Positions 24,137 through 33,952 of a stretch of 64,000 nt of DNA are shown in pieces. The position numbers and the translations under genes were made by a program. Origin of the DNA: Halobacteriovoraceae bacterium. Its GTDB lineage: Bacteria; Bdellovibrionota; Bacteriovoracia; Bacteriovoracales; Bacteriovoracaceae. How positions within the stretch are numbered: the stretch's first letter is position 1; every line of letters starts with the position of its first letter. The stretch lies in contig PAMZ01000003.1 in NCBI GenBank assembly GCA_002707495.1, positions 248,001-312,000 of the forward strand. The letters are read 5' to 3'. The notes under the pieces were generated by a model. The model did not search any database and was not told the DNA's origin. It was given only the letters and a program-made list of their open reading frames with translations.

Positions 24137-24580
24137 ATGAAGTTAATGCCCGATAATGAATTAATGTCTTGGACAAAGAAAGTAAGCACTAGATTTTATG
24201 AACTGGTATTTGAGGACCCTTGGTTTTCAAAGATCTTTAGAAATGTTGATCAAGAAATTATTACTTCTCAACAAGCTGATTTCATGACGGGAGCATTGGG
24301 AGGTCCTAAGTTATTTGGGGGTAGAATGCCAAAGGATGCTCACCCACATATTTGGGTGGATGAAAAGATCTGGGAGTATAGAGAGAATCTTTTAAAACAG
24401 ACTTTTGAAGAATTATATGTGCCTTTAGATTTGCGAGAAAAGTGGCTTGCGATAGATAATGCCTTTAAAAGAAGCATCCTTAATACCGGTGATAAGTCTG
24501 AATGTTTTGGCCGATATAAAACAGATGAAATTATTTATGAGCCAATGCCCGAATACTTGAAAAAGAAAAAAGCATCATAA
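24137..24580 (+). CDS. truncated haemoglobin-like protein
   Basis: A 147-residue globin of the 2/2 type: FYELVFEDPWFSKIFRNVD, QQADFMTGALGGPKLFGG, then HPHIW with the probable haem-binding proximal His, and LREKWLAIDNAFKRSI with the G8 Trp seen in group II members. Such proteins bind O2 or NO and act in oxidative or nitrosative stress. It is convergent with katG, sharing the hairpin between them. The GC-rich GGP segment and length fit group II; the exact group is unsure. Confidence 0.75.
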   Translation: MKLMPDNELMSWTKKVSTRFYELVFEDPWFSKIFRNVDQEIITSQQADFMTGALGGPKLFGGRMPKDAHPHIWVDEKIWEYRENLLKQTFEELYVPLDLREKWLAIDNAFKRSILNTGDKSECFGRYKTDEIIYEPMPEYLKKKKAS

Positions 24581-24603
24581 AAAAGGGGCCCACTAAGGGC
24601 CCC
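24581..24603 (-). terminator. hairpin terminator between globin and katG
   Basis: GGGGCCC at 24585-24591 pairs with GGGCCCC at 24597-24603 around the loop ACTAA. On the minus strand, a T run (complement of AAAA 24581-24584 and further A's) follows, so it terminates katG; on the plus strand only AATTATT follows, so it is weaker there. Confidence 0.75.
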
Positions 24604-24623
24604 CAATTATTAACGAAAAAATA

Positions 24624-26897
24624 TTATCTTTTTAAATCAAAACGGTCAGCTCTCATGATTTTAATCCAGGCGGCTTTAAAATCTTCAACCATTTTTCTTT
24701 TACCATCATTAGCGCCATAAACTTCTGCAACAGCTCTAAGTTCTGAGTGAGATCCAAAAATCAAATCTACCGAAGTTCCTGTCCACTTAAGTTTTCCCGA
24801 CTTACGATCAAAACCTTCATAAACGCCATCTTCTTTTTTAGACTTTTTCCACTCAATACCCATATCAAATAGATTAACAAAGAAATCATTAGAAAGGGTT
24901 CCTGGCTTGTCAGTAAGGACACCATGAGTTGAGTCTCCAGAGTTTGCACCTAGAGCTCTCATTCCCCCTACAAGTACTGTCATTTCAGGTACTGTAAGTC
25001 CAAGTAGGTTTGCTTTATCAACCATGGATTGAGCAGGAGACATATAAGCTTCTCCCCTATTATAATAATTTCTAAATGGATCTGCCTTTGGCTCTAAATA
25101 GCTGAACGACTCAACATCTGTGTTTTCCTGAGTGGCATCAGTTCTTCCTAATTTCACAGGGACTTTAATAGTTACATTGCCTCTTCTAGCAGCTCTTTCA
25201 AGCGCTGCAGCTCCTGCAATAACAATAGTGTCGGCCATGGAAACTTCTTTTCCACCAGTTAAACCACGGTTAAAGCTTGAACGAATTTTTTCTAGCTTAC
25301 CAAGAACTCTTGCCAAATTTTTAGGATCATTAGCTTCCCAGTCTTTTTGAGGAGCTAGCCTCACTCTTGCACCATTAGCTCCCCCTCTCATATCAGTCGC
25401 TCTAAATGAAGATGCCGAAGCCCATGCTGTTTTAATCAAGTTTTGTACTGTAAGGCCAGACTTTAAGATTCTACTTTTAAGTGCTGCAACTTCACTATTA
25501 CTGATAAGTGCTGTTTTTCTTTTTGGTAAAGGGTCTTGCCAAGAGAGAGTTTCTTTTGGAACTTGACTCCCAACATATCTCGCAACTGGTCCCATATCTC
25601 TATGAGTTAGTTTATACCAAGCAAGTGCGAATGCTCTTTCAAACTCTTTAGGGTTCTTAAGCCATCTCTCTGTGATCTTCTTGTAAGAAGGATCTGTCTT
25701 AAGAGCAATATCAGTTGTAAACATAATGGGAGCATTTCTCTTTCTTTTTACATGTGCATCTGGAACGAGTTTTGCTGCCTCTGGATGTTTCTTCGGATCA
25801 GGTATCCATTGAGTTGCTCCACCTGGAGATTTTGTTTTGACCCAAGTAAATTTGTAGAGATTCTCTAGGTATTGCATAGTCCAAGCTGTTGGAGCCGCAG
25901 ACCATGCGCCTTCTAAGCCTGAGGTGATCGTATCTTCTGAATGCCCTTTTCCACATTTATTTTTCCAACCCAAACCTTGTTGCTCTACAGGAGCGGCTGC
26001 AGGTTCAGCTTCATGACACTTAGAAGACTTATGTGCTCCGTGGGCTTTACCAAAAGTGTGTCCCCCGGCAATTAAAGCGGCTGTCTCTTCATCATTCATG
26101 GCCATTCTTCCGAAGTTAACCCGAATATCTTCTGCGGCTAAAAGTGGGTCAGGTACTCCGTTTGGTCCTTCTGGGTTAACGTAGATGAGACCCATTCTTG
26201 TGGCACCAAGAGGCTTTTTTAGTTTTTTCCTATCGCCACCATCATGTCTTTTACTAGCGAGGAACTCAGCTTCAGGTCCCCAGTAAACAAGATCTGGCTC
26301 CCAATCGTCAGTTCTTCCCCCACCAAAACCAAAGGGATTAAAGCCCATTGACTCAAGTGAAACATTTCCGGTTAAGACCATAAGATCGGCCCAAGAAATA
26401 CGCTTTCCGTACTTCTTTTTTATAGGCCATAAAAGCCTTCTTGCTTTGTCCAAGTTTGCATTATCTGGCCAACTATTTAACGGTTCAAAACGTTGCTGGC
26501 CTCCTGCCGCCCCACCGCGACCATCAGTTACTCTGTATGTTCCAGCTCCATGCCATGCCATACGAATAAAAAAGGGTCCGTAATTACCCCAGTCCGCAGG
26601 CCACCAATCTTGTGAAGTCGTAAGGACTTTTTTGATATCCTTTTTCACTTCTTCGATATCTAACTTTGCAAATTCTTTAGCATAATTAAATTTCTTATCA
26701 AGTGGATTAGACTCTTCAGCGTGCTGTCTTAGTGGGGCAAGATCAAGGCGATCAGGCCACCAAAATGAAACTGGTTTTGGCTCTCCTGCACTAAAGTTCT
26801 CTTTCATACCGCCAGACTTTTTATTGGAGTCTGAGGCACAACTGACAACCAGTACAAGAGCAAGTGTCAATAAACTCATGAGCTTTGATTTGGTCAT
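24624..26897 (-). CDS. katG: catalase-peroxidase KatG with lipoprotein signal
   Basis: A 757-residue bifunctional catalase-peroxidase. The N-terminal haem domain has [11 protein letters not shown] (distal Arg, Trp, His), [10 protein letters not shown] (the Tyr of the Met-Tyr-Trp adduct) and [15 protein letters not shown] with the proximal His. The C-terminal duplicate domain follows with the usual degenerate site ([21 protein letters not shown]). The first 20 residues, [20 protein letters not shown], are a lipobox signal peptide, so this copy is predicted to be anchored in the periplasm, whereas most KatG are cytosolic. The start follows AGAGAGG-type SD. It probably detoxifies H2O2 at the cell envelope. 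Confidence 0.93.
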   Translation of the reverse strand: MTKSKLMSLLTLALVLVVSCASDSNKKSGGMKENFSAGEPKPVSFWWPDRLDLAPLRQHAEESNPLDKKFNYAKEFAKLDIEEVKKDIKKVLTTSQDWWPADWGNYGPFFIRMAWHGAGTYRVTDGRGGAAGGQQRFEPLNSWPDNANLDKARRLLWPIKKKYGKRISWADLMVLTGNVSLESMGFNPFGFGGGRTDDWEPDLVYWGPEAEFLASKRHDGGDRKKLKKPLGATRMGLIYVNPEGPNGVPDPLLAAEDIRVNFGRMAMNDEETAALIAGGHTFGKAHGAHKSSKCHEAEPAAAPVEQQGLGWKNKCGKGHSEDTITSGLEGAWSAAPTAWTMQYLENLYKFTWVKTKSPGGATQWIPDPKKHPEAAKLVPDAHVKRKRNAPIMFTTDIALKTDPSYKKITERWLKNPKEFERAFALAWYKLTHRDMGPVARYVGSQVPKETLSWQDPLPKRKTALISNSEVAALKSRILKSGLTVQNLIKTAWASASSFRATDMRGGANGARVRLAPQKDWEANDPKNLARVLGKLEKIRSSFNRGLTGGKEVSMADTIVIAGAAALERAARRGNVTIKVPVKLGRTDATQENTDVESFSYLEPKADPFRNYYNRGEAYMSPAQSMVDKANLLGLTVPEMTVLVGGMRALGANSGDSTHGVLTDKPGTLSNDFFVNLFDMGIEWKKSKKEDGVYEGFDRKSGKLKWTGTSVDLIFGSHSELRAVAEVYGANDGKRKMVEDFKAAWIKIMRADRFDLKR

Positions 26898-27044
26898 AGC
26901 TTCCTCTCTTTTTTTAGTTATTAAAAATGAATATTAAAAATCTACGTGGCTTGAGCTTTATTCTCAAATAGAAATTAGCAATCAGGCGATAAAGTTTACC
27001 TATTGATAGACAAAAACTTGATTAGCCAAATAGATGATGACTTT

Positions 27045-28556
27045 CTAAAAAAAGAGAGAAGTTTCTACTAGTTGAGTTTTTTGGTTTTGCGTTATTTTAA
27101 ATTCTATACCCGCATGGCGACAAAAGATCTTAGCTATGAATAATCCATATCCTAGAGAGAAAGCTTCCCCTTTAATCCGAGAGCGATCTATTTCTGTCTC
27201 AGAATTTAAAACTTTAAGCTTCTTCTTATTTAGAGGTAATGATGGATTAGAAATAACCAAAACATTTTCTTTGAAAGTTATTTTAATCTCACTGTCTTCG
27301 ACGGAATGCTTAAAAGCATTATGGATCAAATTACCTAGTATTTGGTTTTTTAAAATATTTTTCTCTGTATGACATTTGATCAGAACTGATTCATCTATAT
27401 CGACAGTAAATGTATGCCTTCCTTGTTCAATATTTTCTTTGTACCCCTCAACCAAAGTATCCACAATCTCTTTTAAATATACTTCAGTGACTGGGTATTG
27501 GTCTTTTTGGTCTTTTAAGACATCTCTAATTGTCATAATAATATCAATAGAATTATTTACTTTACCGAGTAGCCCCTGAAAAAGTTCTTTGTTTTCTGAG
27601 TTCTCTCTTGCTAATTTTTGGAGCCCTACTTTCAAGGACAGAATGGGGGTGGAGATATCGTGAATGAGGGTTTTAAGGAGATTACTGTCATTTTTAATAT
27701 CGATATATTTCTTGGAGATTTTAGCCTGACTTTTCAGGGAGTGATAGAAAAAATAAGTTAAAAGACTCACTATTATAATAATGATCAGGACTTGCTGAAG
27801 AAAGCGAATTCTTTGAGCCTCCAATGTGTTGCCAATATTGAAAGAATACTCAACCTCCCTTCCAAGAAACTGGCCAGTATATAACTGAAGATCAGACTTT
27901 TTAACTTCACCGCTTATTGAGTTAAAGTAGTTTCTTTCGGAGTCTTTATCAAAAACAGAGAAGCTGTTAATACTTAAAGTGTTATTGAGCCTATAAGCTG
28001 AAAATAAATCGTTAGCAGCAACCACTAAATTTAAAAAACCGCTTTTACCACTTTTAAAATGGACAGGGCAGTAAAAAATAACCGCCTTTTCTCCTTGATA
28101 GGTCATTATAGGGGGAAGAAAAGTTATTCTTTTTTGGGAGATTCCCTGTTTAAAAAGATTAAAAACTATAGGGTCTGGATGATGTGAAAGGTTTTTTCCA
28201 AGAGCTGCTTTATTGCGTTCTTCTGGATAGACGTATTCTATAATGTATTCACTATTAGCGAAGTTAAAAGCGTAAATATCTCGAAAGGAATTCTCAACAT
28301 CACTGACAAGCTCTCTAAAATTCACCCTATCAAAATCTTCATCTTGTTCTAAGCGCTTTCGCACAAAACTCAACAATTCGATCTGATCGAGTAAAACTTC
28401 ATTAATTCTCAAGTGCTCGGCTTCAAAAACATCTTCAATTTTTTCATTCAATTCACGCAAATGATCAGAATAAAAAAACCACTGCAATCCCACGCCAAGC
28501 ATGGTCAAAGAGAAAAAAAGAGCCAGAGCCTGAAGCCTAATATATTTAATGTTCAT
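27045..28556 (-). CDS. sensor histidine kinase
   Basis: A 503-residue membrane kinase: helix 1 at about 9-28, a periplasmic sensor of about 220 residues that looks like a Cache/dCache type (IYAFNFANSEYIIEYVYPEERNK, VIFYCPVHFKSGKSGFLNLVVAA), helix 2 at about 252-268 (VLIIIIIVSLLTYFF). The H-box is TLIHDISTPILSLK, and the ATPase has N (LGNLIHNAFKHS) and G (FSLGYGLFIAKIFC) boxes. No response regulator is adjacent; the nearest is at 32282. The stimulus is unknown. Confidence 0.85.
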   Translation of the reverse strand: MNIKYIRLQALALFFSLTMLGVGLQWFFYSDHLRELNEKIEDVFEAEHLRINEVLLDQIELLSFVRKRLEQDEDFDRVNFRELVSDVENSFRDIYAFNFANSEYIIEYVYPEERNKAALGKNLSHHPDPIVFNLFKQGISQKRITFLPPIMTYQGEKAVIFYCPVHFKSGKSGFLNLVVAANDLFSAYRLNNTLSINSFSVFDKDSERNYFNSISGEVKKSDLQLYTGQFLGREVEYSFNIGNTLEAQRIRFLQQVLIIIIIVSLLTYFFYHSLKSQAKISKKYIDIKNDSNLLKTLIHDISTPILSLKVGLQKLARENSENKELFQGLLGKVNNSIDIIMTIRDVLKDQKDQYPVTEVYLKEIVDTLVEGYKENIEQGRHTFTVDIDESVLIKCHTEKNILKNQILGNLIHNAFKHSVEDSEIKITFKENVLVISNPSLPLNKKKLKVLNSETEIDRSRIKGEAFSLGYGLFIAKIFCRHAGIEFKITQNQKTQLVETSLFF

Positions 28557-28604
28557 TCACTCCTAGCTTACACCGCAAATCCAAACCTTTCAGCTTAAAA
28601 AAAA

Positions 28605-28793
28605 CTAAGCTTTTGGAGGCTTTTCTGGCTGCGGCTCTTTAATTGGCACTTCCTCTTTTCTTTTTGGTGGGGGAATTTCAACTGGAGTCCTATCGGGTGC
28701 AGAGGGAGGTTCTGGTACTCTTCTGGGAGTTTTAGGAGCTGGCTTTTCATCCGGTTTTGGATGATCTGGTTTTCTCGGTTTTGGATCATTCAT
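28605..28793 (-). CDS. small Pro-rich protein
   Basis: A 62-residue Pro/Lys/Glu-rich, probably disordered protein (MNDPKPRKPDHPKPDEKPAPK start). The ATG at 28793 has AAAGGAGC with 5-6 bases spacing. A second frame (ATG at 28789) also stays open but has worse spacing and a less coherent composition. It lies between dps and the histidine kinase gene. Function unknown. Confidence 0.5.
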   Translation of the reverse strand: MNDPKPRKPDHPKPDEKPAPKTPRRVPEPPSAPDRTPVEIPPPKRKEEVPIKEPQPEKPPKA

Positions 28794-28830
28794 TATAGCT
28801 CCTTTTGAATTATAGATTTAAAATTGGAAA

Positions 28831-28849
28831 AGGGAGCTCAAAGCTCCCT
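28831..28849 (-). terminator. terminator of dps
   Basis: Perfect 8-base stem AGGGAGCT (28831-28838) / AGCTCCCT (28842-28849) with loop CAA; on the minus strand a T-rich run follows. It lies 26 bases after the dps stop. Confidence 0.75.
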
Positions 28850-28874
28850 CTTTCATACAGTTCTTACAAGCTCT

Positions 28875-29399
28875 TTAGTCTAAGTGAGACTTTAACATCC
28901 AACTCATTGATTCATGTTTTTGTAAAAGTCCAACTAAAAAATCTTCCGTACCAGGGTCATTCTCAAATAACTTATCATTAGTTATCACTTCTTTAAGATG
29001 AGTTTGAATTTTCATATGACTAAAAAGAAGATCATCTAGCATTTCATTACTACCTAATGCTTCCCCGTTAGTTTCATCGATATCCATCGCCGCCTTCATC
29101 TTTTCGACGGTACTTATAGGTGTCTCTCCAATAATTCTTACTCTCTCTGCGATATTATCCATGATTTCTAGAAGGTCTCTATATTGAGTTTCAAGAAAAT
29201 TATGGATGCTATGAAATCTAGGACCAGTAACGTTCCAATGGTAATTAAGGGTCTTTGTAAACACAGCATATTCATTTGCAAGTAGGGTATTAAGTGCTTT
29301 GGTAGTCGTACCTGCTGTTTCTTTGTTTAAGTTTGCAATTGGTCTTTCAAAATTTTTAGTTTTCAAGTTCACTCCTTTGTTTTTTATAGTTTCTGTCAT
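28875..29399 (-). CDS. dps: Dps family ferritin-like protein
   Basis: A 174-residue Dps-type mini-ferritin: LNTLLANEYAVFTKTLNYHWNVTGPRFHSIHNFLETQYRDLLEIMDNIAERVRIIG has the intersubunit ferroxidase ligands (His of YHWNV, His of FHSIH, Asp/Glu of the helix). It stores iron and protects DNA from H2O2. The N-terminal about 30 residues (MTETIKNKGVNLKTKNFERP) are a basic tail that could bind DNA. An imperfect palindrome AATTC-ATC-GAATT (29410-29422) precedes the start. Confidence 0.9.
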   Translation of the reverse strand: MTETIKNKGVNLKTKNFERPIANLNKETAGTTTKALNTLLANEYAVFTKTLNYHWNVTGPRFHSIHNFLETQYRDLLEIMDNIAERVRIIGETPISTVEKMKAAMDIDETNGEALGSNEMLDDLLFSHMKIQTHLKEVITNDKLFENDPGTEDFLVGLLQKHESMSWMLKSHLD

Positions 29400-29460
29400 T
29401 GCCGATTAAAATTCATCGAATTGATTTGAAGACATTGTGTAAAAACAAACACATCATTCG

Positions 29461-29961
29461 TTAATTTATAGAAAAGGTTTCAACCTCAACTTCTTTTAAG
29501 AGCTGAATCACTTTATTTTTCAATTTTCTGTGACATTGCACTGAAATATAAATTTTTCTATCCAAGTTTGGTTCTTCTCCATCCTTCAATGAGTGATGGT
29601 CAGATCGCGACAATAGCTTTTGAATAAATAGGACTCCGATCAACACGAGAGCAATAGTAAAAGAGCTTAACAAAATAGGATCAAACAACTGTGAGTTAGC
29701 AAAAGAAAAGCTAGCGATCACAAAAGCAAATATGAAAGCTAGGATGACAAAAATTTTTGTTTTATATCTCTGAAGAAAAATCTTATGAGACGCAATTTTG
29801 GGACCTAAGTGTTTCAGTCCTGGACTCTCAGTTAGGTCCTTCACCTCTATTCTTACACTCTCCTCAGACAGAGAGCTTTTCAAGCATTCAACTACCTGAT
29901 CTCTTTGAATATCATCATTGATAATGGCCTGAACCTTAATGTTGTTATCCTGATAAGCCAT
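29461..29961 (-). CDS. membrane protein with two helices, unrecognised
   Basis: A 166-residue protein: a cytoplasmic domain of about 70 residues, two membrane helices (FVILAFIFAFVIASFSFAN and FTIALVLIGVLFIQ) and a C-terminal domain. A repeated beta-alpha pattern (NIKVQAIINDDIQRDQVVECLK and KIYISVQCHRKLKNKVIQLLKE) suggests two halves of a small ferredoxin-like fold, as in flippase-like or DUF1269-type stress proteins. Not assigned to a family. Confidence 0.6.
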   Translation of the reverse strand: MAYQDNNIKVQAIINDDIQRDQVVECLKSSLSEESVRIEVKDLTESPGLKHLGPKIASHKIFLQRYKTKIFVILAFIFAFVIASFSFANSQLFDPILLSSFTIALVLIGVLFIQKLLSRSDHHSLKDGEEPNLDRKIYISVQCHRKLKNKVIQLLKEVEVETFSIN

Positions 29962-30046
29962 ATCTGTATTATAAAGAAAAGAAGAGTTAAATCCTTAATC
30001 TTTGGACTAGGAGTTGTGTAGATTTCTACAAATTTAGAATTTCTCT

Positions 30047-31882
30047 TTACAGGAGGTCCTTTATTCGATTGATCAAAACATGAGATTTTACGGGTTTAAC
30101 TATATGGTCACTAAACCCCGCTTGAGCTGTTTTCATTTTCTCCTCACGCATACCGTGGGCTGTCAAAGCGACAAAAGGACAATTTAACCCATATGATTTA
30201 AGCTCCTTGATGACTGAGAATCCATCTTTTCCAGGCATCTGTAAGTCGAGCAAAATAACATCAAAGACGTCATTTTGAGCTTTTTCTATAGCTTCATCAC
30301 CTCGATAGGCTGCTTGTACTTCGGCACCTGCGGTCGCTAAATAAAGGCTAAAGAGCCGTGCATTTTCTTTAGCATCATCTACAACCAGTATTTTTCTCCC
30401 CTCTAAGACCTTTTCTTGAACATCCTCTCCAACGTCTTCGATATGGGTAGAGAAATCTGAGATCAATTTACTACCACTTAAAAGCCCCACCGCAAGCCTA
30501 ATTTCAATATCAGTTCCCTTACCAGGGATACTTTTTAAAACTCTAATATCTCCACCCATTTGTCGAGCAAGGTCTCTAGACAATACTAACCCAAGTCCAC
30601 TTCCTCCATATTTTCTACTCACAGACGTATCTGCCTGTTGAAAAGGACGGAAAAGTTTTTTGACTTGCCCTTTATTCATCCCTATTCCGGTATCATTAAC
30701 AAGGATCATGATTTCACTAGAGTTTTCAAAAAAGCTAACCAGAATACTGACTTTACCTCGGTCCGTAAACTTAATAGCATTACCCACGATATTAAAAAGG
30801 ATTTGTTTTACCCTTTTAGGATCAATCATCAAGTTTTCGGGAACTTTTGTTTCAAAAGAAAATTCTAGATCGAGATTCTTATCTTGAGCTTTTACATTTA
30901 AAAGAGAAAAGACTTGATTCAGAAGTTGAGCAAAATCTGTTTCCTGTTTTTCAACTTGAAATTTTCCCGACTCAATTTTTGCGATATCAAGAATATCGTC
31001 AATCAATCCCAAAAGATGATCAGCATTTTGGTCAATTATTCTAATGGCATCATCTCTTTCAACTACAGAGTTTCCATCCTTTTTCAATATATCGGTGTAG
31101 CCTAGTATCGCAGTCATAGGGGTTCTTATCTCGTGACTGATATTTGCTAGAAAATCCGTTTTTGATCGATTGGCAGTTTCTATTTGAAGAACAGATTCCA
31201 AGATCTTCTCGTGTTGTATTTTTATGGTTTTAAACAAGGGAACAAAAACGACCCACCAAATGATAAAGACCTGAAAAACACTTAGGAAGATTAAGAAAAG
31301 GACTAGATTTTTATAATTGTCGAATGCTTTAGATTGTATTGACTGGACCTTTACCTGAACTCTTTCTAAGGTTTTCAAGATGTCCTCTCTCAATAACTCA
31401 GTTTGTGAAATAACTTCAGAAGTCTTTGTATAAGGGCTTGAAAAGTTGCTCTGTTCAAAGTTTTCTAAAGTATTTAAATACCGATCAAAGACATTGGAGA
31501 TGCTTTGCTGTGAAATTTCACTTTGCACTTGTTCCGCATAGTCCTTATCAGTTTCATTAAGCCATTCACGAAAACGCTTTCCCCCTTCCGCCAAATTGAC
31601 TCTCTTTTCCTTGAGGTCTTTTTGAAGCTTTAACCAATCTTTTTCATCCTCAACGACTCGCATTTGATTTAAAATAAGCTGAATTTTTTGAACCAAGTCT
31701 ATTTGAGTGGTGACATTTTTATAAGAGTTTTGGATCTGTATTTGGTCTAGTTCAGACTTCGTAAAAACAGAGTATCCAAACCCCACTGAAATAAAAAATA
31801 CGATCAAACTAAGAAAACCGTACAAGGCAAATTTCTTCTTACTCTGCCTAATCAATTCTTGGGGTTCTTCTAGAAAGCTCAT
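30047..31882 (-). CDS. hybrid sensor histidine kinase with receiver domain
   Basis: A 611-residue hybrid kinase. Helices at about 17-35 and 190-212 flank a periplasmic helical sensor of about 155 residues. The H-box is DFLANISHEIRTPMTAILGY; HATPase has N (QILFNIVGNAIKFTDRG), G1 (VNDTGIGM), F and G2 (GSGLGLVLSRDL) boxes. The C-terminal receiver has the phosphoacceptor Asp in DVILLDLQMPGKDG and the Lys in DHIVKPVKS. It overlaps the Hpt gene by 4 bases, so the two form a relay with the regulator at 32282 as likely partner. Confidence 0.93.
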   Translation of the reverse strand: MSFLEEPQELIRQSKKKFALYGFLSLIVFFISVGFGYSVFTKSELDQIQIQNSYKNVTTQIDLVQKIQLILNQMRVVEDEKDWLKLQKDLKEKRVNLAEGGKRFREWLNETDKDYAEQVQSEISQQSISNVFDRYLNTLENFEQSNFSSPYTKTSEVISQTELLREDILKTLERVQVKVQSIQSKAFDNYKNLVLFLIFLSVFQVFIIWWVVFVPLFKTIKIQHEKILESVLQIETANRSKTDFLANISHEIRTPMTAILGYTDILKKDGNSVVERDDAIRIIDQNADHLLGLIDDILDIAKIESGKFQVEKQETDFAQLLNQVFSLLNVKAQDKNLDLEFSFETKVPENLMIDPKRVKQILFNIVGNAIKFTDRGKVSILVSFFENSSEIMILVNDTGIGMNKGQVKKLFRPFQQADTSVSRKYGGSGLGLVLSRDLARQMGGDIRVLKSIPGKGTDIEIRLAVGLLSGSKLISDFSTHIEDVGEDVQEKVLEGRKILVVDDAKENARLFSLYLATAGAEVQAAYRGDEAIEKAQNDVFDVILLDLQMPGKDGFSVIKELKSYGLNCPFVALTAHGMREEKMKTAQAGFSDHIVKPVKSHVLINRIKDLL

Positions 31883-32235
31883 AAATTAAACTGATCCGCT
31901 TTTAATTTTAGGTATTCTCCTACAGTTTCAACAAGTTGCTCGATATTATCTCTATCTTTTTGACTAGAGGGGTTTTCTGACGCAATTTTTTCAATCTCGG
32001 CCCCCAGCTCCCCAAGGTAGGCGAACCCGTAAGGTTTTGCATAACCTTTCCAATTATGTGCTAATTTTTTCGCTTCCAGCCAATTTCCGGCTTTAATCTC
32101 CGATTTAAGCACTTCTAAATCACTACAGCGATCCTGAAAAAATTCTTCAACGAACGGTTTTAGCTGCGGTTCGTAATTTTCAGTTAGAATTTTTTTACTC
32201 AACTCATTATTTGTTGCCATGTAAACCCTTTTCAT
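31879..32235 (-). CDS. histidine phosphotransfer (Hpt) protein
   Basis: A 118-residue four-helix Hpt protein; the phosphoacceptor His lies in KKLAHNWKGYAKPYGFAYLG. It takes phosphate from the hybrid kinase receiver and passes it to a regulator. The reading frame overlaps the hybrid kinase by 4 bases and is divergent from the response regulator 46 bases away. Confidence 0.8.
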   Translation of the reverse strand: MKRVYMATNNELSKKILTENYEPQLKPFVEEFFQDRCSDLEVLKSEIKAGNWLEAKKLAHNWKGYAKPYGFAYLGELGAEIEKIASENPSSQKDRDNIEQLVETVGEYLKLKADQFNL

Positions 32236-32281
32236 TGCATCTTAGACATCATTGAGTCAGTTAAACAAGGTTGCATGAGAA

Positions 32282-32971
32282 ATGATGAAGAAGATTTTAT
32301 TAGTAGAAGACAGTAAAGAGATTAAACAACTGGTGGATGTCGCGCTTAGTAATAATATTGCGAATCTAGATTGGGCAAAGACTATTGAGGAAGCGCGCTC
32401 CTTTCTCGATAAAAATGATTATACTTTAGTGCTTCTCGATATCGAGCTCCCAGATGGAAGCGGTTTTACACTTTGCAGTGAAATTCAAAACTCAAGTGCC
32501 GATACGGCTATCTTCTTCCTCACTGCTCATGGGGAGCTTTCCGAGAAAGTGATGGGATTTTCCGCCGGCGCTGATGATTATATAACCAAACCATTCGAGC
32601 CTTTAGAGCTTCAAGCAAGAGTGGCCGCCAAGATCAAGAAAATAGAATTGTCTCAAGCTAATGCAGATAGACTTGAGTGGGAAACAATTCACATTAATAA
32701 AAGTAGTCAAGAAGTATTGATCAAAGATGAAGAGGGTGAAATGAAATCAGTAGAATTGACTTCTTTAGAGTTTAAGCTACTGATGTACCTTGCTAACCGA
32801 GTTGGACAAGTTGTTGAGCGGGAAAAAATGTTAGACGAAATTTGGGGTGAGGATGTTCATGTTTATGCTAGATCAGTTGATACCCACATCAGTAAATTGA
32901 GAAAAAAACTAGAAAACCAATCAGAGACCATAGAGTCTGTCCACGGAGTGGGTTACAAATTTAAGCCCTGA
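32282..32971 (+). CDS. OmpR-type response regulator
   Basis: A 229-residue two-domain regulator: receiver with Asp in TLVLLDIELPDGSG and Lys in DDYITKPFEPLE, then a winged-helix DNA-binding domain (LTSLEFKLLMYLANRVGQVVEREKM, ARSVDTHISKLRKKLE). It is divergent from the Hpt and hybrid kinase genes and is probably their output. A hairpin (GCCCTG 32965-32970 / CAGGGC 32980-32985) spans its stop but lacks a T run. Confidence 0.93.
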   Translation: MMKKILLVEDSKEIKQLVDVALSNNIANLDWAKTIEEARSFLDKNDYTLVLLDIELPDGSGFTLCSEIQNSSADTAIFFLTAHGELSEKVMGFSAGADDYITKPFEPLELQARVAAKIKKIELSQANADRLEWETIHINKSSQEVLIKDEEGEMKSVELTSLEFKLLMYLANRVGQVVEREKMLDEIWGEDVHVYARSVDTHISKLRKKLENQSETIESVHGVGYKFKP

Positions 32972-33002
32972 GAAGATCCCAGGGCCAAAACTTGATTCAT
33001 TA

Positions 33003-33617
33003 TTAATATTTTACGACTGCTTGTGCATCGATTTCGTCGTACGTGAAAATATTTTCATTTAAATATCCCGTAATTCTTAACCGATCACCTCTTGCAAATG
33101 CATCTTCAGAAGCGTCTATATTGTTAAAATCTACTATCAGTTTTCCCTCTTCAGTCTCAACTAACGCTTCTTCCGTTCCAACTGACAAAACCTTTCCGAC
33201 AAATATCTTTTGGGTTTTATCCGGAAAATCCGGAATTAAGTTAACGTGACCAAAAGGACCGACATTAAATTCCTCATCTACAGGATTCGCTTCGAAAGCT
33301 TTTTGAAGTCTAGGTACATACACTCGTGAGGCTTCAACTGTGAGTTTTTCTAAAGCGTCATTATCAACACGACCGTAAACTAAAACCTTTTCACCTTTGA
33401 GCCTTAAAAAAACTTTGGAGTCTGAACTCCAATCGTCCATTTCGATGATATGTCTTTGCAAGGCTCCATCCGGGTTTAACCCTTCGACGACAAGGTAGTC
33501 GGGACCAGTTTCGACGACTTCCCCCTTAAGAGAAATAGTCTCACCGTCTCTATAATTCGTCGAAGAAAAGGCAGTACTTAACCCCAAACATAAAAATAAT
33601 GCGATTAGTGTTCTCAT
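33003..33617 (-). CDS. secreted protein with predicted OB-like repeats, unrecognised
   Basis: A 204-residue exported protein (signal peptide about 1-18). Two similar beta blocks (ISLKGEVVETGPDYLVVEG and FVGKVLSVGTEEALVETEEGKLIVDF) with FARGDRLRITGYL suggest repeated OB-fold or similar beta-barrel modules. No catalytic motif. Upstream of the CsbD gene on the same strand. Confidence 0.6.
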   Translation of the reverse strand: MRTLIALFLCLGLSTAFSSTNYRDGETISLKGEVVETGPDYLVVEGLNPDGALQRHIIEMDDWSSDSKVFLRLKGEKVLVYGRVDNDALEKLTVEASRVYVPRLQKAFEANPVDEEFNVGPFGHVNLIPDFPDKTQKIFVGKVLSVGTEEALVETEEGKLIVDFNNIDASEDAFARGDRLRITGYLNENIFTYDEIDAQAVVKY

Positions 33618-33640
33618 GTTAAACCTCCTCGCTAAAGCTT

Positions 33641-33850
33641 TTATATTTTTTCCGAAACATTCTCCAACATATGGTTGAGACGTTTTTTCGCGTCTTCAAT
33701 TGATTCTCCATATCGCTGTTGAATTTTTCCGGCGATTTGATCCAGGTTACCTTTAGCTTTTTCTAGCTCATCCTCGGTTAAGTTCCCCCAGGTCTTTCTA
33801 ATTTCACCTTTGAGTTTCTTCCAATTTCCATTATTAACATGTTCATTCAT
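33641..33850 (-). CDS. CsbD-family stress protein
   Basis: A 69-residue protein of the CsbD type: NWKKLKGEIRKTWGNLTEDELEKAKGNLDQIAGKIQQRYG matches the family's repeated core. Such small, charged, helical proteins are general-stress induced; their function is not defined. It has an AGGAG-type site 8 bases upstream and is 23 bases from the preceding gene. Confidence 0.85.
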   Translation of the reverse strand: MNEHVNNGNWKKLKGEIRKTWGNLTEDELEKAKGNLDQIAGKIQQRYGESIEDAKKRLNHMLENVSEKI

Positions 33851-33952
33851 ATTAACTCCTTTGTTAGCTCCATTATCCCTAATAAAAATGATAATTCCTG
33901 CAAGGAGATTAAATTAAATGTTTAGAAAACTTCACAAAATTTAAAGAACCAC

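Noticed and set aside
28595-28789. Alternative frame of the Pro-rich small gene (starts MIQNRENQ)
   Set aside because: Worse SD spacing and composition than the overlapping 62-residue frame.
32965-32985. Terminator after the response regulator
   Set aside because: The hairpin is sound but no T run follows on either strand.
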